In this document: positions 13,046 to 15,129 of the stretch, in pieces
Layout of the letters: every line of letters starts with the position of its first letter
How positions within the stretch are numbered: the first letter of the stretch is position 1
Source: Gammaproteobacteria bacterium RIFCSPLOWO2_02_FULL_56_15
GTDB lineage: Bacteria; Pseudomonadota; Gammaproteobacteria; Eutrophobiales; Eutrophobiaceae
Direction of reading: 5' to 3'
NCBI GenBank assembly: GCA_001801825.1
Contig: MGYR01000166.1
Coordinates: forward strand, 372-15,500
Length of the DNA: 15,129 bases
Notes under the pieces: generated by a model
What the model was told of the DNA's origin: nothing
Database searches by the model: none
Seen by the model: the letters and a program-made list of their open reading frames with translations, nothing else
Position numbers and translations under genes: made by a program

Positions 13046-13557
13046 GCAGAGGCAAGCCGGTCCCTTTGGTTGTCAACGGCTGGACGCTCTTCACCCACCC
13101 GCTGTTTCTTGATCAACTCGAAGCGCTGATTCAGCAGGTCGAGGGAATCAGGCAAAAAGACCCAGTCGGTTTCACCAAGAAAAACGCCACCAAGCGACTG
13201 GCGGCAATTGCCAAACTGGCATTCGAAGTGATTCCACAGGACCCGGCAAGGCCGGAATACCGACAGGGCAACACCCTTGGCGAGGACCACAAGCACTGGT
13301 TCCGTGCCAAATTCTTCCAGCAGTACCGGCTGTTCTTCCGCTACCACGCCCCGAGCCAAGTGATCGTCTACGCCTGGGTGAATGACGAGGACACCAAGCG
13401 GGCCTACGCGAGTAGCGATGACGTCTACCGGGTCTTCCGCAAGATGCTGGAGAGAGGCCATCCGCCCGACGATTGGGATCGGCTCCTGTCTGTGGCACGT
13501 GCAGAATCCGGTCGGATGCAGCAAGTGACGGCGAAGGCTGCGGCGACGCAGTCTTAA
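13042..13557 (+). CDS. yhaV: Type II toxin YhaV (endoribonuclease)
   Basis: This 171-residue, full-length YhaV has the family stretches VNGWTLFTHPLFLDQLEALI (near the N-terminus), KKNATKRLAAIAKLAFEVIP, EYRQGNTLGEDHKHWFRAKF, FQQYRLFFRYH, and YAWVNDEDTKRAY followed by VFRKMLERGHPPDDWD. YhaV is a RelE-superfamily ribonuclease that acts on translated or ribosome-associated mRNA and is held inactive by PrlF. No truncation or frameshift is visible, so the pair appears intact. Such modules help stabilise islands. The C-terminal tail (about 155-171) is the least family-like part. Confidence 0.93.
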   Translation: MSRGKPVPLVVNGWTLFTHPLFLDQLEALIQQVEGIRQKDPVGFTKKNATKRLAAIAKLAFEVIPQDPARPEYRQGNTLGEDHKHWFRAKFFQQYRLFFRYHAPSQVIVYAWVNDEDTKRAYASSDDVYRVFRKMLERGHPPDDWDRLLSVARAESGRMQQVTAKAAATQS

Positions 13558-13948
13558 GGACTCTCTCCGGAATGATATGGCTCGTGGGCGGAACAGCGCC
13601 TTCATGGACTCCTGCCAACTCATTAAAAGCGTATGATTTTCGAACCTTTCATGCCGCTGAAATCGCGTAGTATCATGCGCTTGGAGTACTACCCGTGCCA
13701 AAAACCACCCACGAATTTTTCTGACGAGGCTAAATAATAATTCAATACAAATGCTTGCATTATTATATTCATCAATAGTCTATTTTCCAAAATAGCAGAT
13801 GCCGTAGTCTTTGAACAATTCTTGTAAATTCAGACAACACGTGTAAATATAATGGTGGGTAGTTGTATTACAGTTCCAAGCCGTCGTTCCTCATTCAGCA
13901 GGACAGGCACTACGTTACTAATAAACTGAAACAGTGGGGGGTAATCAG
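13558..13948. other. Intergenic region between yhaV and the TonB receptor gene
   Basis: No convincing gene is seen in these 391 bases. The first half (to about 13732) holds a possible decayed frame on the plus strand reading SLKAYDFRTFHAAEIA, a TAG at 13668-13670, then YHALGVLPVPKTTHEFF and a stop. It looks protein-like, but I cannot assign it. The second half is strongly AT-rich and carries several dyads, as expected of a promoter/leader region for the receptor gene. Confidence 0.4.
13735..13795. promoter_or_regulatory. Cluster of dyads in the AT-rich leader of the TonB receptor gene
   Basis: TAATAAT (13735-13741) pairs with ATTATTA (13759-13765); inside it lies AATGC-TT-GCATT (13750-13761). 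A further CTATTTT-CC-AAAATAG (13780-13795) follows. A possible promoter is TTGCAT (13755-13760) with a TATTTT-like -10 near 13780, but this is weak. Repeats of this density suggest operators controlling the receptor. Confidence 0.4.
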
Positions 13949-15129
13949 GTGAAAACTTTATCAGTATATGACATTGGTACAAATCGCAAGTTAGTGCCAA
14001 TGGAGAAATTTTCCGGATTAACGACATCACCAGGGTTTGCCGTTGCATCACTCGCGTTGACACTGCTGATAGCATCTGCAGCCCCGGTGTATGCTCAGGG
14101 CGCCCTGGAGGAAATCGTGGTGACCGCGGAATTCCGCGAGGCGGATGTGCAGGATACCCCGATCGCCATCACGGCCATCAGTTCGGAAATGCTCGAGTTT
14201 CGTAATCAGACCAATATCTATGAAGTCGCCGCCCAGGCGCCCAATGTCACGCTGCAACCGGCGGGCCAGAGCTTCAGCGGTATGTATGCCTTCATCCGCG
14301 GCATCGGCCAGTACGACTTCATCTATGCGGTTGAACCCGGCGTCGGGATTTACGTGGATGATGTGTACTACTCCACCCTCAGCAACTCCCTGCTGGAACT
14401 GCTGGACCTGCAACGGGTGGAAATCCTGCGTGGACCGCAAGGGACGCTCGCGGGCCGCAACTCCATCGGCGGCGCGGTAAAGCTCTATTCGAAGAAACCC
14501 GGCGATGAGCACGGCGGCCAAGTGCAATTGTCCTACGGCAGCTACAACAAGATCTCCGGCAACGCCTCGGGCGATTTCACTATCGTACCCGACCAGCTCT
14601 TCGCGCGTTTCGCCGTGGCGGCGAAATCCCGTGACGGCTATGTCGATCTCCTGGACTACGGTTGCGTCTACCCCGGTTCGGGCGTCGCCACCTATCGCAC
14701 CAGCGACGGCTGCAAGACAGGCGAACTCGGCAATCAGCAATACGTCACCGGCCGCGCCTCCTTCCGCTGGCTTGCGACCGACGATATCGAGGTGAATCTG
14801 ATCGCCGACGTGATGAATGACGACTCCGGCGCCGGTCCGGCCGTTCTGCTCTATAACCACAAGCCGACCGCCACCCCGCTCTGCGCTCCCGATGACGGCA
14901 ATCCGGCCACCCCGCTGGTGTGCTATCTGAACAATGTCTTCGTGCCCTACGGGCCGAACGCCCCGGCGAACGCCATCAATGACCCGTATGTCAATTACGC
15001 GACCTTCGCGGACATGGCCGCGCCGACGGCCACCACGCCCTGGAAGCCGGTGCAGATGGATCCCATCAACACCCTGGACGAGTGGGGCATTTCGGGCCAG
15101 ATCGACTGGCAGATCAACGAGGATCTGTC
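13949..15129 (+). CDS. TonB-dependent receptor, 3' end outside the window
   Basis: The frame is open from a GTG at 13949, behind a GGGGGG run, to the right edge (393 codons). A hydrophobic signal core (FAVASLALTLLIASAAP) is followed by a cut site near AQG (50-51), the TonB box LEEIVVTAEF (53-62), and the plug domain with TPIAITAISSEML, RGIGQYDFIYAVEPGVGIYV and RGPQGTLAGRNSIGGAV (161-177). Beta-barrel strands then begin (GGQVQLSYGSYNKISG). The GTG start gives an unusually long N-region; an ATG at 14000 would give a more ordinary signal peptide. Receptors with this plug are frequent in marine gammaproteobacteria and sphingomonads, where they take up hydrophobic or glycan-like substrates across the outer membrane. 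The ligand is unknown. Confidence 0.9.
   Translation, partial: MKTLSVYDIGTNRKLVPMEKFSGLTTSPGFAVASLALTLLIASAAPVYAQGALEEIVVTAEFREADVQDTPIAITAISSEMLEFRNQTNIYEVAAQAPNVTLQPAGQSFSGMYAFIRGIGQYDFIYAVEPGVGIYVDDVYYSTLSNSLLELLDLQRVEILRGPQGTLAGRNSIGGAVKLYSKKPGDEHGGQVQLSYGSYNKISGNASGDFTIVPDQLFARFAVAAKSRDGYVDLLDYGCVYPGSGVATYRTSDGCKTGELGNQQYVTGRASFRWLATDDIEVNLIADVMNDDSGAGPAVLLYNHKPTATPLCAPDDGNPATPLVCYLNNVFVPYGPNAPANAINDPYVNYATFADMAAPTATTPWKPVQMDPINTLDEWGISGQIDWQINEDL

Noticed and set aside
1..15129. CRISPR array, tRNA or rRNA genes.
   Set aside because: No regularly spaced short repeats and no recognisable tRNA or rRNA sequence were seen on reading either strand.

Overview
This window looks like an accessory (genomic-island-like) stretch of a proteobacterial chromosome, most likely a gammaproteobacterium. 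The pointers are the prlF-yhaV toxin-antitoxin pair, the NnrU-family membrane proteins and a large TonB-dependent receptor with an EEIVVTA TonB box. This is an inference from gene content; no rRNA or housekeeping marker is present. No tRNA, rRNA or CRISPR array was seen.

Layout. (1) 1-1136 is a scrapyard of broken genes: the 3' part of an nnrU-like gene running off the left edge, a C-terminal scrap of a Cys/Met-metabolism PLP enzyme, copy 1 of a 174-bp repeat, the C-terminal tail of an IS91-family transposase, and the first ~32 codons of a GMC oxidoreductase joined head-on to that tail. (2) 1141-8171 (minus strand, clearly GC-rich) is a tight operon. Read from 8171 down it holds a FAD-linked oxidase, a two-cluster Fe-S/CCG protein, a second FAD-linked oxidase, an NTF2/DUF8021-like protein, an MFS transporter, a DUF3237 protein and the broken GMC gene. 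The first three have the composition of a GlcDEF-type membrane-associated oxidase. (3) 8269-10923 (minus strand, visibly lower GC) is a second operon: a carotenoid-cleavage-dioxygenase-family enzyme, a small Tat-signal protein, a 4-oxalocrotonate tautomerase-family protein and a secreted NTF2-like protein. (4) 11044-11673 holds a 19-bp repeat, copy 2 of the 174-bp repeat and a second nnrU copy that is 5'-truncated and frameshifted. (5) 11834-12499 is a TetR regulator. (6) 12663-13557 is the prlF-yhaV module with a perfect 18-bp palindrome in front. (7) 13949 to the right edge is a TonB-dependent receptor, cut by the window, behind an AT-rich dyad-rich leader.

How it may work together (inference). 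The two minus-strand operons read as a catabolic island for an aromatic or phenylpropanoid/stilbene/apocarotenoid-like compound. A non-haem iron oxygenase could cleave a double bond, tautomerase and NTF2-like proteins could isomerise or hydrate products, a GlcDEF-like flavin/Fe-S complex could oxidise a hydroxylated or hydroxy-acid intermediate into the respiratory chain, and MFS and TonB proteins could handle transport. The substrate cannot be read from sequence. Both operons lie between two direct copies of the 174-bp repeat, with IS91 debris at one end, so the segment has the signature of a mobilised or recombinable unit assembled from at least two donors.
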